Shown: positions 48,171-59,274, counted from the first letter of the stretch. The stretch: DNA of 64,000 nucleotides from Tritrichomonas musculus (GCA_039105265.1 JAPFFF010000024.1:248001-312000), one strand, 5' to 3'. Made by a program: numbers and translations. Notes: generated from the letters alone by a model not told the origin.

Positions 48171-48503
48171 ATGCCAAAGCGCTATTTCCATACGCAGACC
48201 ACCGAGTTTAAGCTACCTGAGGATTTCATATATAGTCGCAATAAGAAGTACATCGTAGTGCAGTATGTGGGAGCTATCGTGAATAAGACCATCATCGGCG
48301 ATTTGATGGTACACTCGGATATTGTCGAATTCGACCCATACTGTGACCACTTCATAATGCTAGCCAACCGACGGCAAACCAAGTATCGCAAGTATGAGAT
48401 GCTCAACAGGACCAAGCGGGATTTCAATATATGGTTCACAGACCTGTATGGTAATGAGATAAAACCCGATGCATTCGTGCTATCGTGCTTGCTAATCTAT
48501 TGA
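48171..48503 (+). CDS. Polinton hypothetical protein
   Basis: 110 codons beginning 3 bp after the integrase stop, so probably translated from the same transcript. The product is basic and beta-rich (KKYIVVQYVGAIVNKTIIGDL; FNIWFTDLYGNEI) with no recognised domain. Confidence 0.5.
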   Translation: MPKRYFHTQTTEFKLPEDFIYSRNKKYIVVQYVGAIVNKTIIGDLMVHSDIVEFDPYCDHFIMLANRRQTKYRKYEMLNRTKRDFNIWFTDLYGNEIKPDAFVLSCLLIY

Positions 48504-48541
48504 CCACAGGTGGGCCCATATAGGAGTTTATTTTTGGGTAA

Positions 48542-50029
48542 ATGCAGGATGAATACCTTGATGTTTATACGTTGAAACCAGGTCAATATCGCGAATTGCC
48601 GTACTCAAAATACTTATCAGCTGTGTACCTCGATGTTGATAAGGTTACCAAACTATATTTCCCACGTGACTTAGTTCCACCACCAGTCGTTCATGACTAT
48701 ACGATTGATAAAGTCGGAGCCACATTCACAATGAATTCGTATGAAGAGGTCCCTACATACATCTGGAGATCCAAATTCGTGGCATCGGTGAATGATTATT
48801 GCATGATCCTGGTTCAGGGACCCAATAATAGACTCAGAGCAAATTCATATATAGCCTACCCCAGGAAATATTTCAAGGATACAGTCCTTGCAAACACAAC
48901 TAAATCACCTGGGGATCACCCTATAGGGTTCGAGATATCGGTTTATTCAAACCCATTACTGTTACCAGCCATATATTGCTTTGAACAACTTCCGCTATTC
49001 CAGGTGAATCAGACAGCTCAGCCCGATAGGGGTCCAAAACCCATACAATTTTCATTCACAAGTGATGCGGTTTTTGGTAGAACCCCACCTCGTAAAAGGA
49101 TTATGGTCAATGATGAGACTTCCCCATTCAAGCGGAGGACTAAGGATTGGTATCACAAGCACACAACATATCACCCTCGGAAAAAGCTTATATCCAATGA
49201 GTACAGCAGTGATGATGCGACAGCTCTCAACCCCTTTGGGGGTGAGGTTAGGAGTGATAGGAGTGATGAAGCTAGTGAGAGTAGCGATCATGAGCAAAAT
49301 CCATATGACCCACGTGAAGCTGAATATAGGGATAATGAGGTGCGAAATCAGCCAAAGGTCAGTCCAAATGGGGTATATATGTCCACCGATAGGAGACCAG
49401 GGACGACATCCGTTGTTGCTCGAAAAACAAATGGTTCATTACAAGAATATCGAGTTGGGAAACGCGCAATGACTGATATACGACGTAAGCTGAAACATTC
49501 GCAACAGCAATCACAGGGACATCCGGCACAACCTCTCAACATCTCTGGGGATGAGTATTCCAGTGATGATGCGCGAGCTCTCAGCCCCTCCGGGGATGAA
49601 GTAGATTCACAGAGAGGGCTTAGAGATAGAACTCGGGATCAGGAACAGTACTCATATGAATCTCAAGACAACTCCAATACTAGAACACCTAAGCGTTCAT
49701 CTAGGGTATCATCTAGGGTATCAGCTCCAAAGCATTCCAGTTCGGTGAAATTCGGTAAATCATTTAAACCATATCGGGAGAAATTCACACCCCAATTCAA
49801 GGGTAATACCATGGACACCACATTTGAGTATGAAATGCCGCCTGAGCGCAGTGATGAATATAGTGAGCAGGAACTGAGTTCGCAATATGAGGAAGAGGGG
49901 GATCCAGAGGCAACTCCATTACCGACCACAAGTGAACCCCAACCACCTCGTAGGCATAAACGCAATGCAAAAATAATATCCAAACCCAGCCAAAAGCGTG
50001 AGAATTTCTTTGACCGATTCAAGCAATAG
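48542..50029 (+). CDS. Polinton structural-type protein with long disordered tail
   Basis: 495 codons from the ATG after TTTATTTTTGGGTAA. Residues 1-170 form a beta-rich domain (YLDVYTLKPGQYRELPYSKY; GFEISVYSNPLLLPAIYCF) that could be a jelly-roll, in keeping with a minor capsid or penton protein. The rest is disordered and rich in Ser, Arg, Asp and Pro, with twin segments (NEYSSDDATALNPFGGEV and DEYSSDDARALSPSGDEV) showing an internal duplication. The C-terminus is basic. The penton role is inference. Confidence 0.55.
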   Translation: MQDEYLDVYTLKPGQYRELPYSKYLSAVYLDVDKVTKLYFPRDLVPPPVVHDYTIDKVGATFTMNSYEEVPTYIWRSKFVASVNDYCMILVQGPNNRLRANSYIAYPRKYFKDTVLANTTKSPGDHPIGFEISVYSNPLLLPAIYCFEQLPLFQVNQTAQPDRGPKPIQFSFTSDAVFGRTPPRKRIMVNDETSPFKRRTKDWYHKHTTYHPRKKLISNEYSSDDATALNPFGGEVRSDRSDEASESSDHEQNPYDPREAEYRDNEVRNQPKVSPNGVYMSTDRRPGTTSVVARKTNGSLQEYRVGKRAMTDIRRKLKHSQQQSQGHPAQPLNISGDEYSSDDARALSPSGDEVDSQRGLRDRTRDQEQYSYESQDNSNTRTPKRSSRVSSRVSAPKHSSSVKFGKSFKPYREKFTPQFKGNTMDTTFEYEMPPERSDEYSEQELSSQYEEEGDPEATPLPTTSEPQPPRRHKRNAKIISKPSQKRENFFDRFKQ

Positions 50030-50036
50030 TATATAC

Positions 50037-51596
50037 CTATTGTCGACCACCATATACGATTTCAAATCGACTTGCACCCGCTTTCCTAGCATTCCTAGCC
50101 TCCTTATTTTTGGCTTTCATCTCAAGGTATCCGCTTTTCGCTCCATAGAATTCATAGTCAATCAACTGGTTGATGTTGTCAATAAATGAATCACGAACTT
50201 CCTTCACCGCGATTGGAGAACTGGCATTTACGTACATAAGTAGATTTTCAAATGCTGCAGGTGTTCGCTTGCCTTGCTCATCAGTTCGAGGTACGGTTCC
50301 CTCATCGAAAGTGGTATTAAATCCCCATAGGAATACTATTTGTTCAATCTGTTCTAGCATTTCGAGAATTTCATCAGGTATTTCCGCATCCTTTAGAGCA
50401 CCAGTCTTGCGGTCAGCTACTTGGTCAATGAGTTGAATCCATTGGTCGAACATGGGACCAACCATCTGCATATACTCCGACTTATGAGTGCTCTTCCAAT
50501 TGGACCAGCTTGGGTAGTTGAATGACTTGTCATTATGCTTTTGCTCTATAGCATTTTTCGCAGGGAGGTCGAAGTAGTAAATATATATGGCGTTGCATAC
50601 GGCTAGGAAATTGGTCAACTTCTTGAGTTCGAGCCAATCTTGAAGTTTATCCTGGCCCCAGAATACATTCCATATATACGAGAACAGGGATGCCCAATAG
50701 CTGTTAGGTGATAAGCGCTTGCTCATACGTGCCTTTCCAATACCGGATTCACCATATGCCTTTTCTAGAGTAGTCAATGCCTCGGATTTAGTCAATTTAT
50801 ATTCACCACGCTCCCAATCGACCTTGGTAATATCCTTATCGAATTGCTCCTTGAGCCATACATTGAATGGCTTGGCTTGACGCTTAGCCTTTGTATCACA
50901 AATGGTTTTCCAGGCCTTCTTATAGGGTGATGCATGAACTAATTTGTATCCGTTGACAATAGCTGGAATGCCGCGTTTGTCAACCAATACGATATCATCA
51001 ACCTTGTCACCATTGAGGTCTGTAATACGATTTCCTAATGGGTCGTTGGAATTGGTTGGTAATAATCTGTACTTGGGAACTCCAGTTTCATCGAGGTGGT
51101 TCATACAATACTCCTTTGCGGTATCACGTGCTGCAGCTGATGGAATGTACTTAACCCGGAAATTGCCATTTATAATCATATCTAGGAAGTTCCTCTTGAA
51201 GGTTGATGAATCGCCTGTGAGTGAGAGATTGCCGAATTGGCCTAAATGGCCTTTGACATTCTCATAGTCTTTGCCATTGCGTCTACCTACGGTAGCACTT
51301 GGTGGTTCAACCTCTTGCATAACATATTCATATGCATTATCTTCATTGAATCTGGATATTGGTTTGAATGGCGATTTTTGTATTTGTTGGCTGAATTTTA
51401 GATTAGGTTTACTAACGTGTTTGACAGGTGTCCTAATATATTCATATCGTGTTGGTCTATTGTTGTTGTTATCATCAGCACCCGGTGCTTGGACATTACC
51501 ATCATCATCATCATCGCTAGCCACTTCTGGTGGTGCTGCTGCTGGTGGTGGTGGTTGCTTTTTAGTATTTGGACGCTTCGGAGATTTATAGCTCAT
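50037..51596 (-). CDS. Polinton virion-type protein with Ca-loop-like motif
   Basis: 519 codons. The N-terminus is Pro/Ala-rich, then acidic and Asn-rich (DDDDDGNVQAPGADDNNNN). Residues about 185-215 include ITDLNGDKVDDIVLVDKRG, like a FG-GAP or EF-type calcium-binding loop. A helical C-terminal half follows (SYWASLFSYIWNVFWGQDKL; IDNINQLIDYEFYG). Large proteins with such loops are found in virions of related elements, but I cannot name it. It converges with the preceding gene, 7 bp apart. Confidence 0.55.
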   Translation of the reverse strand: MSYKSPKRPNTKKQPPPPAAAPPEVASDDDDDGNVQAPGADDNNNNRPTRYEYIRTPVKHVSKPNLKFSQQIQKSPFKPISRFNEDNAYEYVMQEVEPPSATVGRRNGKDYENVKGHLGQFGNLSLTGDSSTFKRNFLDMIINGNFRVKYIPSAAARDTAKEYCMNHLDETGVPKYRLLPTNSNDPLGNRITDLNGDKVDDIVLVDKRGIPAIVNGYKLVHASPYKKAWKTICDTKAKRQAKPFNVWLKEQFDKDITKVDWERGEYKLTKSEALTTLEKAYGESGIGKARMSKRLSPNSYWASLFSYIWNVFWGQDKLQDWLELKKLTNFLAVCNAIYIYYFDLPAKNAIEQKHNDKSFNYPSWSNWKSTHKSEYMQMVGPMFDQWIQLIDQVADRKTGALKDAEIPDEILEMLEQIEQIVFLWGFNTTFDEGTVPRTDEQGKRTPAAFENLLMYVNASSPIAVKEVRDSFIDNINQLIDYEFYGAKSGYLEMKAKNKEARNARKAGASRFEIVYGGRQ

Positions 51597-51745
51597 GAGT
51601 ACTTTAGGTGTAAAAAAATGTCATTATTTGCATACTCGCAATTGGCATCTCTTTGGACATCAGCTTGGGATTCTGATTCACCATCCACCTCCTCGAAAGG
51701 GGGTTCGATGGGTATACCGGTAATCACACCTTTATTGTATAGGAA

Positions 51746-53812
51746 ATGTTCAGTATAGAACAGAGTGGATTTTCAATAAAAGCGGCCACTATCGACGAGT
51801 TACTGATTGAATACATCAAAAGGTATGCATGTATGTGTCATACCAATGGGTCCAATGGGTCCAATGGCTCGAATATAACTGGTCCCAACCAGGAGCAAAT
51901 CAAGGAACTCATTACGAGTACAGTTGGTGAGCAACTCGAAAAATATGCCTTAGCCAAGGACCTTGAGTCATATGCTTTGCAAACCCAGCTATTCGACTAT
52001 GTGAAAACCGAGGATTTCAATACGGAGATGCTGAAGTATGCGCTATCTAAGGACTTGCAATCGTATGCCAGTAGTGCAGATGTGGAGAATGCCATTGGGG
52101 AATTACGTGATTACATCGTCAAAAACTGTGCACTATCTACTGAAATACCTGAGGTCCCTGAGAACATCGTTACGAGTGATTCATTGAGTACTGCGTTGGA
52201 ACCATATGCGAAGACTCAGGACTTACCAGATATGTCCGAGTATGTGAAGACTCAGGACTTACCAGATATGACCAAGTATGCACTCGCTGAAGATATCCCG
52301 GAGATACCCACTGATTTGGTTAATGGATCTACACTGAGTACTGCATTGAGTACTGCGTTGGAACCGTATGCGAAGCTTGCGAACTTAAGTGAGTACGCGA
52401 AGACCCAGGACTTGCCAGATATGTCCGAGTATGTGAAGACCCAGGACCTCCCGGAGATACCCACAGATTTGGTTAATGGATCTACACTGAGTACAGCTTT
52501 GGAACCATATGCTTTGACAACAGATATGACCCATGCTATTGATCAAGTGAAGAGCGATATCCCAGAGATTATCGAGGGGCAAACAACAATTCAATTCACA
52601 ATCGTCAATAATACAATCCCCGATGTGGATTACGACACATATCATGAACTGATTGAGCAATATGGGTTGGATATTGTCTCATCAGACAGTTACTATACGG
52701 CCCATTATGTTCACGCAGACTATTCGTACAATGACGAAGATGATCAACCCTCTCAGATACTGCATATCGACGGAAGTAGTTCTGGTCTATGGATACTGTA
52801 TCACAGCCATGAATTAATCAATCCAGGAACTGGTGATACACCGGAAATACTATCATGTTCAATAACCAAAACTGTCGAACCAACCGACAAAAACGCTTAT
52901 TCGGCGAGATACGTGTCGAACACTTATGCTCTCAAAGCGGATATCCCTGAGATACCCACTGATTTGGTTAATGGATCTACACTGAGTACTGCGTTGGAAC
53001 CATACGCGAAGACCCAGGACTTGCCAGATATGACCAAGTATGCACTCACAACAGATATACCAGAACCTGTTGACTTGACTAAATATGTAGCAAAAAATGA
53101 TGATGGTTCATTATCAATTAATAGTACCGAAAGTAATATTGCAAGTTTCTTTAGTTCTATTGATTCTAATACACTTGCTTTATTTAGATTTGGATATAAT
53201 GATACTTATAATACTGTCTTTATGTATAGGTCTTCAAAAACTGCTGATACTGGTGAAGTATTTATATATGTTGATGGTCATAGATTTCAATCATTTAGCA
53301 TGTTTGGTTCTACAAGAAATACAACAATTGATTCAAATTTACATGTTTCTGGCAAAATAACATCAAATGGTTCAAATACAATCACCCACTACTCCCCAAT
53401 CGAGTCATCGGTTAACACCATCACCGATTTCGTCATTGGAGCTCCAGTATATATGACCGGCAAGGTATATCATCGTGAGGACTCGAAATGGGTCCCTAGC
53501 ACTGAAGCTGACACCACTGATTGCATATGTAGTGTGAAGACCACTGGTACCTGGAAGGAGTATGTTGGTATATGTGTGAGAATCGATGAAGCCAATGGTT
53601 GAATCACATTCGCCACTCATGGGGATTACATGGTTAAGGTCGAGGACTCCTCATGCTATTCCATTGGGGATGAGGTATTCATCGATAACGCTGATAATAA
53701 ACTGAAGATACTCACTGGTGAGACCGCGATAACCTCAAAAATAAATCGTATGACAGTGGGTATCATAACTGGTATCATCAACGGATCCACATTAGCCGTA
53801 TTCAAATCATAG
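51746..53812 (+). CDS. Polinton fibre-like attachment protein
   Basis: A long repeat protein. A short N-terminal domain is followed by (GSN)n, then many copies of a roughly 15-25-residue shaft unit (YAKTQDLPDMSEYVKTQDLP; EIPTDLVNGSTLSTALEPYA), the pattern of trimeric fibre shafts. Knob-like beta-rich segments come after (about residues 285-400 and 450-540), then a C-terminal beta domain. One part (about 53.09-53.37 kb) has host-like AT-rich composition, unlike the rest. The role, binding to a host or virus surface, is inferred from architecture. The 3' part, to 53812, belongs to the same protein family; the gene may carry the element's one apparent break. Confidence 0.6.
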
Positions 53813-56800
53813 TGTAGTCCCCTGATGTGAGTCCGTGGATGAATGGTGCACAGGATTGGTTCTCGAGGACAATCATTTTGGTGTGTGTCCCAGTGAGAGC
53901 ATTCTTGCTTACCGTGATCTTGCTCATGGACATCTCACTGATTTTGTTATTGCAAGTCATCCCCGGAGGTGCTGAGAGTTTGCGCATCATCTGCAGATTG
54001 ATATTTTTGCCAACCTTCACACCACCATTGTCGATGATGTCCTTGTAATCATCACTTGTGATATGGTTCTTCTTGAGGGAGACCCCCTTGAGTTTGAGTG
54101 CCTTGGTCACAGCTCCACTATTAAATATGGTGTAGCACTTAGGGGCTAACGCTATCATATTCTCACCATATTTCTCAATGCAGAGACCCAGTATTTTCTT
54201 CTCATCAGCGATTGTATTTATATTGGGATTCGGCATGAACTTATATATGTTCTCATCATAGAATGCCCTATTCTTGATGATGTATTTGAACTCTTGATCG
54301 GACCCCTTGGTATCATCACCAGCAACTGCAAAATACGCACTATCAGTGTCCCCCTCTATGAAATGGAATCGCTCCACATCAAGGCACTTGTACATGAAGT
54401 CGTATATGAATGTGAGATACCAGAATTTGGCATTATCTAGAGTCCAGAATGATTCCTGAAGGCATGTCGTGCATTTGAAGCTCTTTGGGTTCATCTGGAG
54501 TAGATAGTTGTCATCACTCAATTTGGTGCCACTGACATAGTTGTCGTAGATGATATTCTGGAAGGTCTTATCGCGTGAGCATATCTTGATTTTGGAGAAC
54601 TTCTCGGTGTTCATACCATCGTACCCATATGAGCCATTCATGCTGATCTTGTAGAACTTCTCATTGCCATGCTCGGATCCAGAGATGATATCCTGACGGC
54701 GTTTCATGAACTCACTAACGAATGGGTTGAATCCGCGATGAGCCTCGTATGTGGTGAGACTCTTGATATCCTCGATGACAAGTCCATGGTCGAGGAGGAA
54801 CCAGAGGTAGTAGTTCGAGAATGTCTGATAGGTACCCATTGTATCAACACTCATGGTCAGCTTCCGTTCAGTTTTGTCAACAGATGGGAGCTTATTGCGA
54901 GTCATGTAGTCGTGCATATATGGACCAATTGTGGCCTCATCATTGGTGATATCGAAATTGCGGAATACAGGTGGGAAATTGATGAAGTAGTTGATTTTGG
55001 ATATTGGGCATTTCAACATGACCTCCGCTTTGAACAGGAATTTGGGATGCTTTCGGAGCTTCTGGCTGTTGATGATATGCATGCATGAGTTGTAGGTGTT
55101 CATATTTTTGGTACCATCCTTATACACCTCGAATCGCTCTATCATGGAACCTGGCATATACATGACTCCCCCGTGATATGGATTGGCATCATGTTTGGTT
55201 GAACTGAATGCAGATGGGTATAAGCTGTTGAAATCAACTCCAACAATATGAGTCATCGTGTGTGGAGTATCATATGAGATTACCTTGTGATCAACGGCGT
55301 TGTATCTAAAGCGGTTTATTTTGGTATGACCCTTGATGTTGACACGGTGCATGACATTGGATAGACCACCCGTGATGTTGTTCCGTAAGCTGTAATACTC
55401 CTGTTCATCGTTGATGAGCGTTGGGAGATGCATCATCTTGCAGTACTTCTTCAGCTGAATTCGGAGTTTGGTTATATTGGGGTCATCACGACTGCGAAGT
55501 CTGTTGCATTCCGCACAAGCGAGTTTACAGTTACTGAGTTCATGACCGATATCATTATTGATTCTATCGAGAGTGGGCTTATTGGTCCATGTGAAGTGCT
55601 CACCACAGAGATGGCACTTGCCTGTATCTGGATTGTTGTACATCTCCATGAACTTATCGAATTGCTCCTCACAAACACATTTATCGAGGTTCCTGGGTTT
55701 GTCCTTATGAGATTGATTATATTTGACATCCTGGTTATAGTAGTTCTCGCATTTGAATCGCCACCAATCGAGGTTTGGTTTGAATTTGTTAATGGGATTC
55801 TGTATGGAGTATTCGGCATTTGGATCAAATTCCTTATATGCGAGTGCATACTTGATACAGGATGCATTCTTGCTTAGCGATAGGTTTGAGATGAGGTCCA
55901 CGTTGTACTGAGCATTGAGTGCAATCAGGTTGTCAATGGGTTTGATCATCATCTCGACATCATTATCATTGTATGCAAGTAGGTAGTCCCATCGGGTTTC
56001 ATAGTTTTTGGCATCCTCGAGATATAGCTTGTAATCATCTGGTGTCAATGGGTTCTTCTGGTTGAGATAGCTGTAGAACGCTTCATACTCAAATGGCTCT
56101 GCTTGTGAGAGGACCTCATTGTAGTTCTCAGTGTTGATGGCTTCATATGGGAATACACCCTTCGAGCTATTCTCGACCCCGCCGAAGTCTACACCGCAAG
56201 CCATGCTTGAGCCGAAATCTTCGCCGAATTGTCGTAATGTACCACCAGCGACAAATGATTGTGCATCGATGAATCGCAACTTGGTATCGTATTTGGGTGA
56301 CTTCAATATGAACTGCTTCAGTGAGGATGTGGTACCAATGATGCTATTGGGCTCAACACTCCAGAACGTAGTCCCTTCTGAACTGTAGTTGAGATGCTCC
56401 TTGAATAGGTTGCTATCGAATCTACTCGAGTTGAATCCAAATACGGTTATCACATTCAGGTTGCGATCAATGGTTTTGAGATTGTCAACTGGTTGATTGA
56501 TGAAGGATTTCATGTATTGAACCTTATCGTGATACACCTGCTTGGATTGCTCAAACAACCACTCGATCCACTTGATGATGAACTCAGATGAATCCCTTAA
56601 TGAGAAGTGCCTTGTGGTACAACCAGATTGCGATTTGACACATGATGATACACTAAGGGGAATCAGTCGTGAGTTGATGGTTGTGGATGAACCAATAGAT
56701 GTATCCACAGGCTGTTCAACAGTTTCGAAATCGTAGGTGATGTAATATATGTTGGGTTTCCAGTCGAGACCATAGGCTAAGCAATATTCGTACACCGGAT

Positions 56801-58847
56801 TGCTGAGTATATGTGGACAGTATGGTAGTGGTTCACGATTGGGTATGAATCGCTTTCGAAATACCCCGTCACAGTTCTTAACATGGTTCTTGAAGCGATT
56901 CATATTTTGATGACCGTAATGGGCATATGAGCCACACTTTGGGCAGATGTGGATGTTGGTCAGCTTCTCAGCATCCCTGATGTACATTATGTGGATGATT
57001 CGATTTTGGGTGAACAGCAATGCGGATTTCCTAAATGAGTTATCACTATTGTATTTCCACTGGTCCTGAAGGTTATACACCTTGCGATCCTGCAAGTACT
57101 CATAGATGTCCACATTCAAGTGATGCTTCTCGGCAGATACCTTCATGGATTCAATTGATGTCCCCGGATAGTTGTTCAGGAGGTCGATTGCAGCTTGTGA
57201 TGGCTTAGTTGAATACACTATATTGTGATCCTCGCATAGGAGTTTCTTAGCGGCCTGTGTGCGATTCTTAGTATTGCAACGGTATTTGCGGTCGACTAGA
57301 TGGTCATCTAGACATGCAGCCAGAAATCGGTACCAGCATAGATTGTCATCGGCGTTGTCCGTGATGATGAATCTGCTATTTTTGATCTCAGGAGGTAAAT
57401 CCTTGATTGGACCACTAACCTTGACCATTCGAGATACCGTGAATGAGATGGTTCCTACGAGAATCAACTTGGTTCCAGATGATGAGGTCTCATATGAGTG
57501 CAGTACTGATTCAATATAGTACTTCACGATATCAAGTGATTGCTCATCACGAACCACAATTGGGGTGGCTGATTTATAGTTGTTCCAATTGATTTCCCTT
57601 GCAGTATATTGGAATGCATTGGTATTCTCAGCAGAGGGGGTCTCAAATACACCCGAGAGTTGGAAATAGATTTTGAATGGTTTTACCTCGCGTTCATAAA
57701 CCAGTTGCAAGCCGTCATATATGGTGTTCAATGAGGATATCGAGTTGAAGTAGTATATGTATATCGGCTCATGGGTATCAATATCTGTGCGTTCACTGTA
57801 ATCACTATCAGCATATTTGGCATATTTTTGCCAAGCCTCTACAGCCTTATCATAGTCCTCAGGGGTATTCACAAATAGGAAATCGGTGTGTTCCGATTTG
57901 AACTCATGACCGAACTCACTGAGGTACTCGAATATCTCATTATTTTCAGGGTCCTTGGGGATACCATCAATACTGGCATTGTCGTCGATAATATGAGCCA
58001 GTTTTGTAACCTTAGTCCTGTCTCGGAGTATATCTTGTATTTCAGCTCTGTCGAGATACTCGGGGTAATACTTGTTGAAGTATGAACATACTTTGCGTTC
58101 ATCGTCTAACCGCTGATGGAACCTATTCTGGGTATTCATATGCTGGAGTACATCAATGGGGTCCTCAACCATGTAATCACCTCTATCGAAATGCTTGAAG
58201 TAATCCTTATCTACGGCTGCAAGGCGTTCAGACCTCAGCTGCTGATGGAACCTATTCTGGGTATTCATATGCTGGAGTACATCAATGGGGTCCTCAACCA
58301 TGTAATCACCTCTATTGAATTTACTGAAGTAATCACTATCCAGTTTGTCATTCAATCGCTTGATATATGAAGGCTGCTTAACATACGGAATTGGCATCTT
58401 ATGGGTTGTGGGAGGTGGGAGTATTGGTGGATACTCAGTGTTATTATCACGAATCAATTGGATAGCTTCCTGTAATGCATCTTCTGCAACTGCTATATTA
58501 TGTTGTATTTGGCGGGCCCTTTCGAGTTTGAGTTGAAGTACATCAATGGGCTCATCGGTATTGCTATCAAGTCTATTTGTGTAACCATTATCATCCAAAA
58601 GGCGTTCAATCCGCAATTGCTCGAAGAATGTATCAACGTCTGTTGCGTTGAGAGTAGCATTGGTATCAAAACCGGTGCGAGCTGCAAATGAGTTGTCATT
58701 TAGGAACCTCACGAGTTTGCTCAGCTGTGAAATATATTTGGTGTCGGTTGGGATGTTGCCACCGAACTCAGTGTTGACGATATCGATATAGCTTTTGACA
58801 GTTCCTGATGGAATTGCACCGAAATTCTTATTCGTGATCCGGCTCAT
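53802..58847 (-). CDS. Protein-primed family B DNA polymerase with HNH motif
   Basis: 1,681 codons, the longest gene of the element. Residues 170-250 hold two copies of a 40-residue unit (RGDYMVEDPIDVLQHMNTQN). Residues about 498-660 have DNLCWYRFLAACL and a Cys/His cluster (CPKCG...HVKNC), the prefix module seen in Polinton polymerases, with some likeness to OTU proteases. Exonuclease motifs: YDFETVE (706), NSSRFDSN (806), YNDNDVEMM (959). An HNH-type block lies at 1058-1120 (CHLCGEHF, LDRINND, CAECN). Polymerase motifs: DFNSLYPS (1205), KISMNGSYGYDG (1400), GDTDSAYF (1499). It copies the linear element from a terminal protein. Confidence 0.92.
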   Translation of the reverse strand: MSRITNKNFGAIPSGTVKSYIDIVNTEFGGNIPTDTKYISQLSKLVRFLNDNSFAARTGFDTNATLNATDVDTFFEQLRIERLLDDNGYTNRLDSNTDEPIDVLQLKLERARQIQHNIAVAEDALQEAIQLIRDNNTEYPPILPPPTTHKMPIPYVKQPSYIKRLNDKLDSDYFSKFNRGDYMVEDPIDVLQHMNTQNRFHQQLRSERLAAVDKDYFKHFDRGDYMVEDPIDVLQHMNTQNRFHQRLDDERKVCSYFNKYYPEYLDRAEIQDILRDRTKVTKLAHIIDDNASIDGIPKDPENNEIFEYLSEFGHEFKSEHTDFLFVNTPEDYDKAVEAWQKYAKYADSDYSERTDIDTHEPIYIYYFNSISSLNTIYDGLQLVYEREVKPFKIYFQLSGVFETPSAENTNAFQYTAREINWNNYKSATPIVVRDEQSLDIVKYYIESVLHSYETSSSGTKLILVGTISFTVSRMVKVSGPIKDLPPEIKNSRFIITDNADDNLCWYRFLAACLDDHLVDRKYRCNTKNRTQAAKKLLCEDHNIVYSTKPSQAAIDLLNNYPGTSIESMKVSAEKHHLNVDIYEYLQDRKVYNLQDQWKYNSDNSFRKSALLFTQNRIIHIMYIRDAEKLTNIHICPKCGSYAHYGHQNMNRFKNHVKNCDGVFRKRFIPNREPLPYCPHILSNPVYEYCLAYGLDWKPNIYYITYDFETVEQPVDTSIGSSTTINSRLIPLSVSSCVKSQSGCTTRHFSLRDSSEFIIKWIEWLFEQSKQVYHDKVQYMKSFINQPVDNLKTIDRNLNVITVFGFNSSRFDSNLFKEHLNYSSEGTTFWSVEPNSIIGTTSSLKQFILKSPKYDTKLRFIDAQSFVAGGTLRQFGEDFGSSMACGVDFGGVENSSKGVFPYEAINTENYNEVLSQAEPFEYEAFYSYLNQKNPLTPDDYKLYLEDAKNYETRWDYLLAYNDNDVEMMIKPIDNLIALNAQYNVDLISNLSLSKNASCIKYALAYKEFDPNAEYSIQNPINKFKPNLDWWRFKCENYYNQDVKYNQSHKDKPRNLDKCVCEEQFDKFMEMYNNPDTGKCHLCGEHFTWTNKPTLDRINNDIGHELSNCKLACAECNRLRSRDDPNITKLRIQLKKYCKMMHLPTLINDEQEYYSLRNNITGGLSNVMHRVNIKGHTKINRFRYNAVDHKVISYDTPHTMTHIVGVDFNSLYPSAFSSTKHDANPYHGGVMYMPGSMIERFEVYKDGTKNMNTYNSCMHIINSQKLRKHPKFLFKAEVMLKCPISKINYFINFPPVFRNFDITNDEATIGPYMHDYMTRNKLPSVDKTERKLTMSVDTMGTYQTFSNYYLWFLLDHGLVIEDIKSLTTYEAHRGFNPFVSEFMKRRQDIISGSEHGNEKFYKISMNGSYGYDGMNTEKFSKIKICSRDKTFQNIIYDNYVSGTKLSDDNYLLQMNPKSFKCTTCLQESFWTLDNAKFWYLTFIYDFMYKCLDVERFHFIEGDTDSAYFAVAGDDTKGSDQEFKYIIKNRAFYDENIYKFMPNPNINTIADEKKILGLCIEKYGENMIALAPKCYTIFNSGAVTKALKLKGVSLKKNHITSDDYKDIIDNGGVKVGKNINLQMMRKLSAPPGMTCNNKISEMSMSKITVSKNALTGTHTKMIVLENQSCAPFIHGLTSGDYTMI

Positions 58848-59274
58848 TTGCCCATAGGTAAAAATATAAAATTCTCATCGGTAAAAATACTGTTTTTGAA
58901 TTTAAATCGCAAATCGGAATCATATATGTGTTAGCGCTAACTGGTATAGTTGTTGGGTCATGAAGCATGTCTCCGGGCTTCGGCTGCAGGCATGAGTTCG
59001 ATCCACTGCCATACCGATTTTTCGTATTATTTCCGGTCCATATTTGTGATAGAGCCCAAGCGCACTAAACACCTTGGGTAAGCTATTACTTGTGGATTAT
59101 GGGGTAATACGGGCATTTGCCGGCATTTGCAACCCAAACCAGTCTCATGGTGGATGCAGGTATTTTCCTTGAGGGATTGATGTGCAATCCCGGGTACGTA
59201 TGTTGGTTCCTCTAGAGAATGCATTACGCATCCATCATGGGGTCGGTTTTTGCAAAAATATTTTTGGATTACGG
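58848..59274. other. Intergenic region of the Polinton with tRNA-like sequence
   Basis: 427 bp between two minus-strand genes without a credible frame. It holds the polymerase gene's T-rich start motif next to 58,850 and the tRNA-like stretch at 58943-59015. The rest shows nothing I can name. Confidence 0.45.
58943..59015 (+). tRNA. tRNA-like sequence, possibly degenerate
   Basis: Seventy-three bases with partial tRNA geometry. GGTATAG (58943-58949) and CCATACC (59009-59015) can form a 7-bp acceptor stem with one mismatch. The 17 nt before the 3' strand have a canonical T-loop TTCGATC (58997-59003) inside GAGTTCGATCC, like a B box. The T stem pairs badly and I find no good anticodon arm, so this is a relic, a tRNA-like control element or chance. 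Confidence 0.25.

Noticed and set aside
59027-59224. Minus-strand 65-codon frame
   Set aside because: It has no start motif like the other Polinton genes, odd Cys/His/Pro composition and lies in the gap with the tRNA-like sequence.
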